From an uncultured Caproiciproducens sp. (GTDB lineage Bacteria; Bacillota; Clostridia; Oscillospirales; Acutalibacteraceae), in the NCBI RefSeq assembly GCF_963664915.1, contig NZ_OY761810.1, forward strand, positions 2,060,661 to 2,124,660: a stretch of DNA of 64,000 nt, written 5' to 3'. Within the stretch, counting starts at the first letter, position 1. Each line of letters starts with the position of its first letter. The translations under genes and the position numbers were made by a program. A model generated the notes under the pieces. It was not told the origin of the DNA. It ran no database searches and saw only the letters and a list, made by a program, of their open reading frames with translations. Shown one piece after another: positions 8,448 through 17,190 of this stretch.

Positions 8448-8476
8448 TTTGGCTGCCATATGAAAGGGAGATTTAT

Positions 8477-9229
8477 ATGAAAATTATCAGCGCACCGGAT
8501 TATCAGAGTATGAGCCGAAAAGCGGCTAATATTATATCTGCACAGGTTATTTTATTTCCAAATTCGGTTTTGGGTCTTGCTACCGGTTCTACTCCGCTCG
8601 GTGTTTACAGCCAGCTGGTAGAATGGTTTAAGAAGGGTGATATTGACTTTTCTAAGATACACAGTGTCAATCTTGACGAGTATTGCGGATTGTCGACCGA
8701 GCATGAACAAAGCTACCGCAATTATATGAATACAAACTTTTTCAATCATGTGAATGTGCCAATAGAAAATACGAACGTACCGAACGGTCTTGCAAAGGAC
8801 ATTGACGCGGAATGCAGGCGGTATGACAATGTAATCACCAGCCTCGGCGGCATTGATTTACAGCTTTTGGGTATCGGCCACACCGGCCACATTGGTTTTA
8901 ACGAGCCAGATGATGACTTTGACAAAACCACCCACTGCGTCAAGCTGAAGCAAAAAACAATCGATGCCAATGCGCGGTTTTTTGACAATGCGGCAGATGT
9001 GCCGCAGTTTGCCATCACTATGGGAATCAAAGCAATTATGCAGGCAAAGAAGCTTCTGCTGGTTGCGAACGGAGCAAGCAAAGCGGATATTCTCTGCCGT
9101 TCACTCTTTGGACCGATTACTCCGGAGGTTCCGGCATCCATCCTTCAGCTTCACAACGACCTGACGGTTGTCGCCGATGAAGCGGCGCTGGCAGTTATCC
9201 GTGAGCAATACCCGTCTTTAATTGGATAA
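8477..9229 (+). CDS. nagB: Glucosamine-6-phosphate deaminase
   Basis: The 250-residue protein is full length for NagB. It shows the sugar-phosphate loop LATGSTPLGVY, the catalytic-aspartate motif VNLDEYCGL and the catalytic-histidine motif HTGHIGFNEPDD. It converts glucosamine-6-phosphate to fructose-6-phosphate plus ammonia, the entry of amino sugars into glycolysis. A GAAAGGGAG ribosome site precedes the ATG. nagA is not adjacent. A UUCG-loop terminator follows immediately. Confidence 0.96.
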   Translation: MKIISAPDYQSMSRKAANIISAQVILFPNSVLGLATGSTPLGVYSQLVEWFKKGDIDFSKIHSVNLDEYCGLSTEHEQSYRNYMNTNFFNHVNVPIENTNVPNGLAKDIDAECRRYDNVITSLGGIDLQLLGIGHTGHIGFNEPDDDFDKTTHCVKLKQKTIDANARFFDNAADVPQFAITMGIKAIMQAKKLLLVANGASKADILCRSLFGPITPEVPASILQLHNDLTVVADEAALAVIREQYPSLIG

Positions 9230-9246
9230 TTTAACATATATTTTAC

Positions 9247-9276
9247 AGGGTGAACTTCGGTTCACCCTTATTTTTT
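9247..9276 (+). terminator. UUCG-loop intrinsic terminator of nagB
   Basis: A perfect 9-bp stem (9247-9255 with 9260-9268) is closed by a TTCG tetraloop and followed by TATTTTTT. Confidence 0.92.
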
Positions 9277-9287
9277 GGTATATTCTG

Positions 9288-9296
9288 TGCTATAAT
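9288..9296 (+). promoter_or_regulatory. Extended -10 promoter of the dipeptidase gene
   Basis: TGCTATAAT matches TGnTATAAT and lies 34 bases upstream of the GTG start at 9331. The -35 region overlaps the preceding terminator tail and is poor. Confidence 0.55.
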
Positions 9297-9330
9297 AAAC
9301 ACAACATATCATAGGAAAGGAAGAATAGCA

Positions 9331-10710
9331 GTGAGTTTTGGAAGCAGGATTTTAAATTATCAGGAAGATATTATACATGATTTAGCGGAGCTGGTTGCAA
9401 TTCCATCCGTGCGCAGTGAGGCCGTCGAAGGCATGCCGTTTGGGAAAGCATCTGCCGAGGCGCTGAATCTGATTCTGAATATGGCTGAAAAAATGGGATT
9501 TGCAACAAAGAATGTCGGGAATTTTGCAGGTCACGCCGAGTATGGTGAAGGCAGCGAAGTTGCCGCGGTGGTCGCTCATATGGATGTTGTGCCGGCGGGA
9601 GAGGGCTGGGATACCGACCCGTTTGTTATGACAAAGAAAGGAAATCTGTATTTTGGCCGCGGTACGGCAGATGACAAGGGAGCTGCAATTGTTGCCCTGT
9701 ACTGTTTAAAAGCGCTGAAAGATGAAAATATCAAGCCGAAACGCCGCCTTCGTGTGATCTTCGGCGCTGGTGAAGAAACCGGAAGCAATGACCTTGAAAT
9801 GTACTTGAAGTCGGAACAAATGCCCGTTATGGCGTTCACTCCGGATTCAGAGTATGGTATTTGTAATAGGGAAAAAGGGATTCTGCACCTGACGATTTCA
9901 TCAAAGGAGCATCATTCGGCTGTGGTCCGTGAATTCATCGCCGGCACCGTTGTCAATGCCGTTCCGTCAAAAGCAAGGGCTGTTGTGATGTGTACGGAAG
10001 ATGTTTACTTGAAACTTGAGAATGCCGCTTCTCATGCGGACGGCGACTTCAGTTTGGAAAAAACGGAGAACGGTACTGAAATCACTTCTTTAGGCAAAGC
10101 ATCCCATGCCATGCAGCCGCAGGATGGCTTTAACGCCGCGACCCATCTGATGAAACTGCTTGGCGAAGTGTTTTCCGAAGAAGAACTCGGGGGACTGATC
10201 AGTTTTGTAAATAAAAGCATGGGGACGGAACTGCATGGCGAATCTCTTGGTGTTTATGTAAGCGATCAGGAATCGGGTCCTCTTACACTCAATCTCGGCT
10301 TAGCCGATATCCATGACAGCTCTGTTTCAATCGGCCTTGATATTCGTTACCCGGTTACCGCAAAGGGGAAGGATATTTTCGCAACCATCGCGGAAAGTGC
10401 CCTGCCGTACGGACTTGAGACAACGCTGAATCAAGATAACAAGCCCCTTTTCCTGCCGGAAAGCAGCCCGTTTATTTCCCTTTTACAAGATGCTTTTGCG
10501 GCTGTTACGGGAAAACCGGCCGACGTGTATGCCACCGGGGGCGGAACCTATGCACGTGCGTTTGGTGGAAGAGCTGTTGCGTTTGGCCCTTTCTTCACCG
10601 ATGAACCGGACCGCCGCCTGCACAATACGAATGAAAACATTGACATTGAACGTTTCATGATTCACGCACAGGTGTGTCTTGAAGCGATGTATCGCATGCT
10701 TACTCAATGA
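9331..10710 (+). CDS. M20-family dipeptidase (PepV-like)
   Basis: From GTG 9331 the product is 459 residues, the PepV size. A longer frame opens at 9250, inside the nagB terminator, and cannot be the start. GTG 9331 has AGGAAAGGAAG just upstream and gives a family-typical N-terminus. Zinc-site motifs are present: VAHMDVVPAGEGWDTDPF, GRGTADDKG, GAGEETGSND and TPDSEYG. The lid domain follows, then a C-terminal GGGTYARAF region. It hydrolyses dipeptides in the cytoplasm. The HD-domain gene begins 12 bases later and probably shares the transcript. Confidence 0.92.
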   Translation: MSFGSRILNYQEDIIHDLAELVAIPSVRSEAVEGMPFGKASAEALNLILNMAEKMGFATKNVGNFAGHAEYGEGSEVAAVVAHMDVVPAGEGWDTDPFVMTKKGNLYFGRGTADDKGAAIVALYCLKALKDENIKPKRRLRVIFGAGEETGSNDLEMYLKSEQMPVMAFTPDSEYGICNREKGILHLTISSKEHHSAVVREFIAGTVVNAVPSKARAVVMCTEDVYLKLENAASHADGDFSLEKTENGTEITSLGKASHAMQPQDGFNAATHLMKLLGEVFSEEELGGLISFVNKSMGTELHGESLGVYVSDQESGPLTLNLGLADIHDSSVSIGLDIRYPVTAKGKDIFATIAESALPYGLETTLNQDNKPLFLPESSPFISLLQDAFAAVTGKPADVYATGGGTYARAFGGRAVAFGPFFTDEPDRRLHNTNENIDIERFMIHAQVCLEAMYRMLTQ

Positions 10711-10722
10711 ACAGGGGATAGA

Positions 10723-11397
10723 ATGGATAAATATAATCACGTCAGACTTAAAGATATCTTGAAGAATGAAGAAATTAGTGCGTATATTACAAATGGCAAT
10801 GATAATTTAGGAGTGATTGGGTTTACCGAACATGGCTTTGCCCATGCAAAGCGTTCATCCAATTACGCAAGCTATATTTTACGTACGCTCCATTACGATG
10901 ACCGCTCCTGTGAACTTGCAGCCATCGCGGGCTATATGCATGATATCGGCAATGTGGTCAACCGTGTCGATCACGCTCAGAGCGGTGCACTGATGGCTTT
11001 TCAGATTTTGAACAGGCTGGGGATGCCGCCGGATGAAATTGCGTTAATTGTCGCTGCAATCGGGAATCATGACGAGGGGACCGCTGCTGCGGTCAATCCG
11101 ATCGCCGCAGCGGTTATTCTTTCCGACAAGGGAGATGTACGCCGCACCCGTGTACGCGACAAAGAAACCGTCAATGCGGATATCCATGACCGTGTCAATT
11201 ATGCGGTTGAGAGAGCTACCACCGAGGTGGATGCCGAGAAAAAGACGGCTACGCTCAATATTACGATTGATACGCAGATTTGCCCTGTAATGGAATATTT
11301 CGAAATTTTCATGACCCGTATGGTGCTTTGCCGCCAAGCGGCAATGTATCTTGATTTACAGTTTGAACTCATTATTAACGATACCAGACTTCTTTAA
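10723..11397 (+). CDS. HD-domain phosphohydrolase
   Basis: The 224-residue protein has the HD-superfamily metal ligands: an early histidine (EHGFAHAKR), the HD pair in AGYMHDIGNVV, a histidine in VDHAQSG, and the distal AIGNHDEG with LSDKGDV. These enzymes remove phosphates from nucleotides or related compounds. The substrate is unknown. It lies 12 bases after the dipeptidase gene and is followed by a strong hairpin. Confidence 0.88.
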   Translation: MDKYNHVRLKDILKNEEISAYITNGNDNLGVIGFTEHGFAHAKRSSNYASYILRTLHYDDRSCELAAIAGYMHDIGNVVNRVDHAQSGALMAFQILNRLGMPPDEIALIVAAIGNHDEGTAAAVNPIAAAVILSDKGDVRRTRVRDKETVNADIHDRVNYAVERATTEVDAEKKTATLNITIDTQICPVMEYFEIFMTRMVLCRQAAMYLDLQFELIINDTRLL

Positions 11398-11406
11398 AAC
11401 CGATGC

Positions 11407-11441
11407 AAAAGGCGCGCCGCATAAACAGCGGCGCGCCTTTT
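11407..11441. terminator. Bidirectional terminator between convergent HD-domain genes
   Basis: A 14-bp perfect GC-rich stem (11407-11420 with 11428-11441) has T's on its right and A's on its left. It serves both converging genes. Confidence 0.88.
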
Positions 11442-11455
11442 TGGTTTATAGGTTA

Positions 11456-11929
11456 CTATCGCGAAATCAATGCGGGATAAATTCTCAAAATCTCGATTAC
11501 CGAACAGAATTTATCGGAAAGGCACACGACAAGTGCCTCTTTATACTTCGGCGGAATCAAAGTCAGCGGCCACATATGTTTCGCAATAATGTCTTTTTCA
11601 CGGTCGTTGAGTGAAAAATGTTCTTCTGCGTTTTCAAGCGCGGTCAAGGGATGCTTGAAGCCGTGAAGACCCCTTGGATTTTTTGTCACATGCCAGTCAT
11701 ACAGGAAAAAGTCATGCAGCAGGGCACCCCTGATGATGCTGCGGCAGTCGACATTCAGATTCAGTTTTCTGCTCAGTACGTAACTGTAATAGGCTACTGA
11801 AATGCTGTGTTCCAGGCAGGAAATATTCGCGTGCTGAATAAAGGTTCCCATCAACTGTACGTCATCGGATTTTAGCAATTCAATGGAACAGTCCTTAAAA
11901 TATTGTTTTTCATTATTAGATAATTTCAT
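11456..11929 (-). CDS. Small HD-domain hydrolase
   Basis: The 157-residue protein has an HD fold signature: histidine in CLEHSISVAYY, HD in ALLHDFFLYDWH, HGFKHP, and a distal LSDKFCS. This compact type is widespread in Clostridia and usually annotated only as HD domain. It is unrelated in length and sequence to the convergent HD gene at 10723. The substrate is unknown. Confidence 0.85.
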   Translation of the reverse strand: MKLSNNEKQYFKDCSIELLKSDDVQLMGTFIQHANISCLEHSISVAYYSYVLSRKLNLNVDCRSIIRGALLHDFFLYDWHVTKNPRGLHGFKHPLTALENAEEHFSLNDREKDIIAKHMWPLTLIPPKYKEALVVCLSDKFCSVIEILRIYPALISR

Positions 11930-12010
11930 TATTTCATCTCCGGTTTATCTGAAGAACTGTTACCATCATAGTTCTTTTTTTCCTTCATATCAAGCGAAAA
12001 ATAAAAATAA

Positions 12011-12034
12011 TGCCAGCGTTCTTAGGCGCTGGCA
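12011..12034 (-). terminator. Probable terminator of the aspS-gatCAB operon
   Basis: An 8-bp stem (12011-12018 with 12027-12034) is followed on the minus strand by TTATTTTTAT, about 50 bases beyond the gatB stop. Confidence 0.65.
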
Positions 12035-12085
12035 ATTTTATATCCTTTAAAGGACCTGTGAAAGCTACTCCTTTTAGGGGATATC

Positions 12086-13504
12086 TTAACTGCGCAACAA
12101 TTGAATTAAGAGCTTTTCCGCTTCAACCGCATCTGCGCGGCCGCGCGTCGACTTCATAACAGCGCCTAAAATCGCTTTCAGCGCTTTTTCTTTACCGCCG
12201 AGGTAATCGGACACTGCACTTTGATTGGAGGCGATTGCCTGCTCACAGGCGGCTTTAAGCGCATCCGTGTCAACACCGCCCATGTCCGCTTCACTGATCA
12301 ACTCGTCTGCGGCTTTGCCGGTGTCGAGCATTTTTTCAAGTGTTGCCTTTAAAAGATTCATTTTAATTTTACCCGCGTCCAGAAGCTGCACAAGCGCGCT
12401 TAAATTTTCAGGGGTTACACTCACCTGAAAGTTTTCTTTTGCGCTGTCGCCATCCAGACGGCTGAAAATCTGTCCAATCATGCAGTTCGCTACAATCTTC
12501 GGATTTTTCACGCCGTTCACGGCTGCCTCAAAGTATTCGGCTATGCTGCGGTATTTGATTAAAAGCTGCGCGTCAGCTTCTGAAATGCCAAACTCGGTTA
12601 TATAACGATCCAGCTTCTCATGAGGCGGTTCAGGGAGTTTCTCTTTTAGATGTGCAACCATTTCATCCGTAACGTGAATGGTTACAAGATCCGGTTCCCT
12701 GAAATAGCGGTAATCGTGGGCATCTTCTTTGCCGCGCATGCTTTCGGTGCAGTCGTCTTCTTCATTATAGCGACGGGTTTCCTGCACAACCTTTTCACCG
12801 CTTTGCAGCAGATCGATCTGCCGGTTGACTTCATAATCCATCGCTTTTGCCATATGGGCAAAGGAATTCATATTTTTTATTTCCGCCCTAGTGCCAAGTT
12901 TTTCCGTACCCTCGGGCCGAACAGAGATATTCACATCACAGCGCATGGAGCCTTCCTGCATTTTGCAGTCGGAAATACCGATAAACCGCATCATGAGCTG
13001 CAATCTTTCAAGGTATTCTTTCGCCTCGTCAATACTGCGGATATCTGGTTCCGAAACGATTTCAATCAGCGGTACGCCGCCGCGGTTATAATCCACATAG
13101 GTGCTGCCGCGCTGATGAACCAGCTTTCCGGCATCCTCTTCAATATGAATGCGTAAAATGCGGATTTTTCTGCCGTTGCTCAGTTCTACATAACCGTTTT
13201 TGCACAGCGGCATGTCATACTGGGAAATCTGATACGCCTTCGGCAAATCAGGGTATACATAGTTTTTACGGTCCATCTTGGAAATAGGGCTGATTTCGCA
13301 GTTTGTTGCCAAACCGGCCATGATTGCGTATTCAACGACTTTTTCATTCAGCTTTGGAAGCGTTCCCGGCAGTCCGATGCAGATAGGGCAGCAGTGGGTG
13401 TTCGGGTCGCCGCCGAACTCCGTAGAGCACGAGCAGAAGATTTTTGTTTTCGTCGATAATTCGATATGCGTTTCCAGTCCGCAGACCAGTTCGTAGTTGA
13501 TCAT
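12086..13504 (-). CDS. gatB: Asp/Glu-tRNA amidotransferase subunit B
   Basis: This is a full-length GatB (about 472 residues). The N-terminal catalytic cradle opens with YELVCGLETHIEL and includes the zinc-type cysteines CSCSTEFG and HCCPICIGLPG. The GatB/YqeY tail domain ends the protein (KALKAILGAVMKSTRGRAD). The subunit activates mischarged tRNA with ATP so it can be amidated to Gln-tRNA or Asn-tRNA. The ATG at 13504 overlaps the gatA stop by one base (TGATG). A GTG one codon earlier is possible but closer to the GGGGG ribosome site. Confidence 0.97.
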   Translation of the reverse strand: MINYELVCGLETHIELSTKTKIFCSCSTEFGGDPNTHCCPICIGLPGTLPKLNEKVVEYAIMAGLATNCEISPISKMDRKNYVYPDLPKAYQISQYDMPLCKNGYVELSNGRKIRILRIHIEEDAGKLVHQRGSTYVDYNRGGVPLIEIVSEPDIRSIDEAKEYLERLQLMMRFIGISDCKMQEGSMRCDVNISVRPEGTEKLGTRAEIKNMNSFAHMAKAMDYEVNRQIDLLQSGEKVVQETRRYNEEDDCTESMRGKEDAHDYRYFREPDLVTIHVTDEMVAHLKEKLPEPPHEKLDRYITEFGISEADAQLLIKYRSIAEYFEAAVNGVKNPKIVANCMIGQIFSRLDGDSAKENFQVSVTPENLSALVQLLDAGKIKMNLLKATLEKMLDTGKAADELISEADMGGVDTDALKAACEQAIASNQSAVSDYLGGKEKALKAILGAVMKSTRGRADAVEAEKLLIQLLRS

Positions 13505-14964
13505 CACTTTACCCCCATGTGCGCAGACCTGAAAGTGGTTTCTCCCGCAGCTGCCTCATATTGGTGCGCGGCATTTAAAATGACCGCTTCGCTGAAGCTG
13601 CTTCCGATGAGCTGCATGCCGATGGGCAGACCCGCCGCGTCAAAGCCGCAGGGGATGGAGACAGCGGGCAGACCCGCAATATTAACCGGTACGGTGCAGA
13701 TATCCGTCTGGTAGGTTTCAACCGCGTCCTGCACGGTGAAATTTAACGGGAAAGCCGTCATGGGAACGGTGGGGGCCAAAATTACGTCGCATTTTTCGAA
13801 CGCATCCTGAAACGCCTTCACGAGAGTACCGCGCAGATTTTGCGCTTTTTTATAATACGCATCGTAATAGCCCGCGCTTAACACATAGGTACCAAGCAGG
13901 ATTCTGCGCTTGACCTCCTTGCCGAAGCCCTCACTGCGCGTTTTGCATACCATTTCATTGCGGTCGTTATAATGCGAGGTCCTGTAGCCGTAACGGATGC
14001 CGTCGTACCTACCCAGATTGGAAGACGCTTCCGCGCATGCCAGAATGTAATAAACCGGCAGGCTGTACTTTAAAGAAGGCATATCGAAATAGACGATCTG
14101 AGCGCCAAGGGATTCATAAACTTTGATGGCTTTCTGAATCGCATCATTTACGTCCTCGCGGATACCGTCAAAATATTCTTTTGCAATACCGATTTTCATA
14201 CCTTTGATGCTGTTATTCAGACTTTGGCTGACCGGTTTGCCGCTAATGCCGCGTGAAGTGGAATCCTTTGTGTCATAGACGGAGATGGCGTCATAGACGA
14301 GCGCCGCATCCTCAACCGTTGTGGTAATCGGCCCGATCTGGTCGAAGCTTGAGGCATAAGCGATCAGCCCGTAACGGGAAACGGCGCCGTAGGTTGGCTT
14401 TAACCCGACCAGACCGCAAAAGCTGGCCGGCTGGCGGATGGAACCGCCCGTGTCGGAACCAAGCCCGTAAACGGCGAGGTTGCCGCCCACCGCCGAAGCG
14501 ACGCCGCCGGAGCTGCCGCCCGCCACGCGTGAAAAGTCATGTGGATTCAGCGCGCCACCGAAACAGGAGGTCTCACAGGAAGAGCCCATTGCAAACTCGT
14601 CCATATTTGCTTTTCCAAGCAAAACAGCGTTCTGGTTCTGGAGAATATCCCATACCGTTGCGTTGTAAATCGGATAATAGCCTTTCAGAATGTTGGAACA
14701 GCAGGTAGTTTCGATTCCTTTTGTGGAAATGTTGTCCTTTAAGGTCATCGGAATGCCCTCCAGCGGCAAAAGTGTTTCACCGCTGACAATTTTTCTGTCC
14801 ACGCGCTTTGCCGTTTCCATCGCAAGGTCTAAGGTAGGATTGACATAGGCGTTGACTTTCTTATTTTCATTTTCAATCGCTTCAATGTATTTTTGGGTGA
14901 GCTCCCGGCAGCTGATCTGCCCGGAGGTCATTTGTTTGCTCAATTTTTTAATCTGACTGTCCAT
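13504..14964 (-). CDS. gatA: Asp/Glu-tRNA amidotransferase subunit A
   Basis: The 486-residue protein belongs to the amidase-signature family. It has the Ser-cisSer-Lys triad: lysine in PMTLKDNIS, then serines in AGGSSGGVASAV and GSDTGGSIRQPASFCG. It releases ammonia from glutamine for the GatB reaction. It lies between gatC (9-base gap) and gatB (one-base overlap), the standard CAB order. Confidence 0.98.
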   Translation of the reverse strand: MDSQIKKLSKQMTSGQISCRELTQKYIEAIENENKKVNAYVNPTLDLAMETAKRVDRKIVSGETLLPLEGIPMTLKDNISTKGIETTCCSNILKGYYPIYNATVWDILQNQNAVLLGKANMDEFAMGSSCETSCFGGALNPHDFSRVAGGSSGGVASAVGGNLAVYGLGSDTGGSIRQPASFCGLVGLKPTYGAVSRYGLIAYASSFDQIGPITTTVEDAALVYDAISVYDTKDSTSRGISGKPVSQSLNNSIKGMKIGIAKEYFDGIREDVNDAIQKAIKVYESLGAQIVYFDMPSLKYSLPVYYILACAEASSNLGRYDGIRYGYRTSHYNDRNEMVCKTRSEGFGKEVKRRILLGTYVLSAGYYDAYYKKAQNLRGTLVKAFQDAFEKCDVILAPTVPMTAFPLNFTVQDAVETYQTDICTVPVNIAGLPAVSIPCGFDAAGLPIGMQLIGSSFSEAVILNAAHQYEAAAGETTFRSAHMGVK

Positions 14965-14973
14965 CCTTACCTC

Positions 14974-15252
14974 CTACACGCGTTTTTTGACCAGAAAATA
15001 TCCGTCATCCTGGCTCTCTGCGTTTTTTAAAATCTCCTCCCGGTCAAAGGAGGGAACAACAGCATCTTCCCTGAACACATTGGAGAGATTGTTGATGTTG
15101 TCAAAATCGGACGCGTCGGCGCTGGCCGCGTTGATTGTATCGGCAAAGCCGATAATTTCGCTCATGTCTTTTGTCAGTTCGTCCAGTTCGCCGGGACTGA
15201 CGGAAAGCTTTGCAAGGTTGACGATATTTAATATTTCTTCATGTGTTATCAT
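14974..15252 (-). CDS. gatC: Asp/Glu-tRNA amidotransferase subunit C
   Basis: The 92-residue protein is the usual GatC size. It starts MITHEEILNIVNLAKLSV, with the family pattern of an N-terminal helix followed by a long belt that wraps GatA. A GGAGGG ribosome site precedes the ATG. It sits 27 bases downstream of aspS. Confidence 0.96.
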   Translation of the reverse strand: MITHEEILNIVNLAKLSVSPGELDELTKDMSEIIGFADTINAASADASDFDNINNLSNVFREDAVVPSFDREEILKNAESQDDGYFLVKKRV

Positions 15253-15279
15253 GGAAAACCCTCCTTTTTCGGGTCAGGT

Positions 15280-17031
15280 TTATTTTCTCAGTTTGATGTG
15301 TACTTCGCGCAGCTGCTGTTCAGTGACTTCGTTGGGTGAACCCATCAGCACATCCTGTGCGTTGGAGTTCATCGGGAACGCGATCACCTCACGGATGTTT
15401 TCCTCGCCGGTCAGCAACATAATCATGCGGTCAACGCCCGGAGCCATGCCGGCGTGCGGCGGAGCGCCGTACTGAAACGCGTTGTATAACGAGGTGAATT
15501 TATCTTTGATCGTCTCTTCGGTGTATCCTGCGATTTCAAACGCTTTGACCATGATGGCGATATCGTGATTCCGTACTGCGCCGGAAGAAAGCTCAACGCC
15601 GTTGCATACAATATCATACTGATAAGCAAGAACGTCCTCCGGTTTTTTGGTCATCAGCGATTCCATTTCACCCTGCGGCATGGAGAACGGGTTGTGTGTG
15701 AAAATATAGTTGCCTGTGTCCTCGTCGATTTCAAACATTGGGAAGTCGACAATAAAGCACATTTCAAAGGCGTCCTTGTCAATCAAGTTCAGCCTTTCGC
15801 CAAGCTCCGTGCGAATCTGTCCCGCGAGTTTGGGCGTGATATCATTGTCATCCGCAATAAAGAAAATTACGCAGCCGGGTTTCAGCTCGGCGCGGCGGAT
15901 GAGTTCTTCACGTTTGTCGTCGGACAGATATTTGTTAATCGGCCCTTTGTATTCATTTTCTGCGGTTACACTGATATAGCCGAGGCCTTTCATGCCGATT
16001 TCACCTGAAAATTTAAGCATATTTTCAAAAAAGCTTTTTGGCTGAGAGGCACAGTCCGGCACAGTGACCGCGCGAACCATTTTGCCTTTAAACGGGGCAA
16101 AAGAAGTATTTTCAAAGATATCGGTAATATCGATGATTGTAAGCGGATTACGCAAATCGGGTTTGTCCGTTCCGTATTTCAGCATGGATTGTGCGTACGG
16201 AATGCGTACAAACGGCGCTTTGGAAACTCGTTTATCAGAAAATTTAGCGAAAGTATCGCCCAGCACTTCTTCGGCCACGGAGAATACATCCTCCTGTGTC
16301 GCAAACGCCATTTCAAAATCCAGCTGATAAAACTCGCCGGGGGAACGGTCGGCTCTTGCGTCTTCGTCCCTAAAGCACGGCGCAATCTGAAAATAGCGGT
16401 CAAAGCCGGATACCATCAGAAGCTGCTTAAAAAGCTGCGGTGCCTGCGGCAGTGCGTAAAACTTTCCGGCGTGCTTGCGGCTTGGAATCAGGTAATCACG
16501 CGCGCCCTCCGGGGAGGAAGCGGAAAGAATCGGCGTTTGTATTTCCAAAAAACCCATCTCTGTCATTTTGCTGCGCAGAAAGGAAACAATCTGGGAGCGC
16601 AGGACAATATTCTGATGAACCTTCGGATTGCGCAAATCGAGGTAACGGTATTTCAGGCGCACATCCTCTTTGGTGTCTTTTGACAGATCAATTTCGAACG
16701 GCAGGCTGGAAAGCGTTTTGCCCAGAACAGTCAGCGCGCTGACTTTCACTTCTACCGTGCCGGTATTTATTTTGGGATTAACCGTGTCTTCGTCCCGCAG
16801 CACGACGGTGCCGGAGGCGGTAATGGTGCACTCTTTTGCGACATTATCCAGCAGATTATTATCGTAAACCACAATCTGAACAACACCGTAGTGATCGCGT
16901 AAATCGACAAATTTGACGCCGCCGTGGTCACGAATATTTTCGACCCAGCCGGCCACACGTACATCCTTGCCAATATCCTTTTCGCTGACTTCGCCGCACA
17001 GGTGCGTGCGATATTGGTTGACACAAATCAT
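15280..17031 (-). CDS. aspS: Aspartyl-tRNA synthetase, bacterial type, probably non-discriminating
   Basis: The 583-residue protein has an OB-fold anticodon domain (~1-110), a class II catalytic core (RYLDLRNP motif 1 region, FRDEDARADR motif 2, and GMAPGVDR motif 3), and the bacterial GAD insertion (~300-410). The anticodon domain reads RDHGG. In Pseudomonas the matching histidine (H31) helps the enzyme accept tRNA-Asn as well as tRNA-Asp. Being first in an operon with gatCAB supports a role in making Asp-tRNA-Asn for amidation. The promoter is at 17075-17103. Confidence 0.96.
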   Translation of the reverse strand: MICVNQYRTHLCGEVSEKDIGKDVRVAGWVENIRDHGGVKFVDLRDHYGVVQIVVYDNNLLDNVAKECTITASGTVVLRDEDTVNPKINTGTVEVKVSALTVLGKTLSSLPFEIDLSKDTKEDVRLKYRYLDLRNPKVHQNIVLRSQIVSFLRSKMTEMGFLEIQTPILSASSPEGARDYLIPSRKHAGKFYALPQAPQLFKQLLMVSGFDRYFQIAPCFRDEDARADRSPGEFYQLDFEMAFATQEDVFSVAEEVLGDTFAKFSDKRVSKAPFVRIPYAQSMLKYGTDKPDLRNPLTIIDITDIFENTSFAPFKGKMVRAVTVPDCASQPKSFFENMLKFSGEIGMKGLGYISVTAENEYKGPINKYLSDDKREELIRRAELKPGCVIFFIADDNDITPKLAGQIRTELGERLNLIDKDAFEMCFIVDFPMFEIDEDTGNYIFTHNPFSMPQGEMESLMTKKPEDVLAYQYDIVCNGVELSSGAVRNHDIAIMVKAFEIAGYTEETIKDKFTSLYNAFQYGAPPHAGMAPGVDRMIMLLTGEENIREVIAFPMNSNAQDVLMGSPNEVTEQQLREVHIKLRK

Positions 17032-17074
17032 ATTCCGTTAATCCCCTTTAAAGCTAAAGTTAATTTAAAGTATA

Positions 17075-17103
17075 ATTATACCATAAAATGCATCATACGG
17101 CAA
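17075..17103 (-). promoter_or_regulatory. Sigma-A promoter of aspS-gatCAB
   Basis: On the minus strand TTGCCG (17098-17103) is spaced 17 bases from TATAAT (17075-17080), with TGG before the -10 making it an extended -10. Transcription would start about 35 bases before the aspS ATG. Confidence 0.8.
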
Positions 17104-17190
17104 CGGAAATTGTTCTTGTTTTCCCGCCGGGTCACGATGCACTTTATCACTTTACTATATCATATTTTGGTACGAATTGCGATACAAAAT

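Noticed and set aside
9250-9330. N-terminal extension of the dipeptidase from ATG 9250
   Set aside because: It begins inside the nagB terminator stem and has no ribosome site. GTG 9331 has AGGAAAGGAAG just upstream and gives the normal PepV start.
14349-14708. Arg-rich frame on the strand opposite gatA
   Set aside because: It is antisense to a conserved catalytic region of gatA, has extreme composition and no ribosome site.
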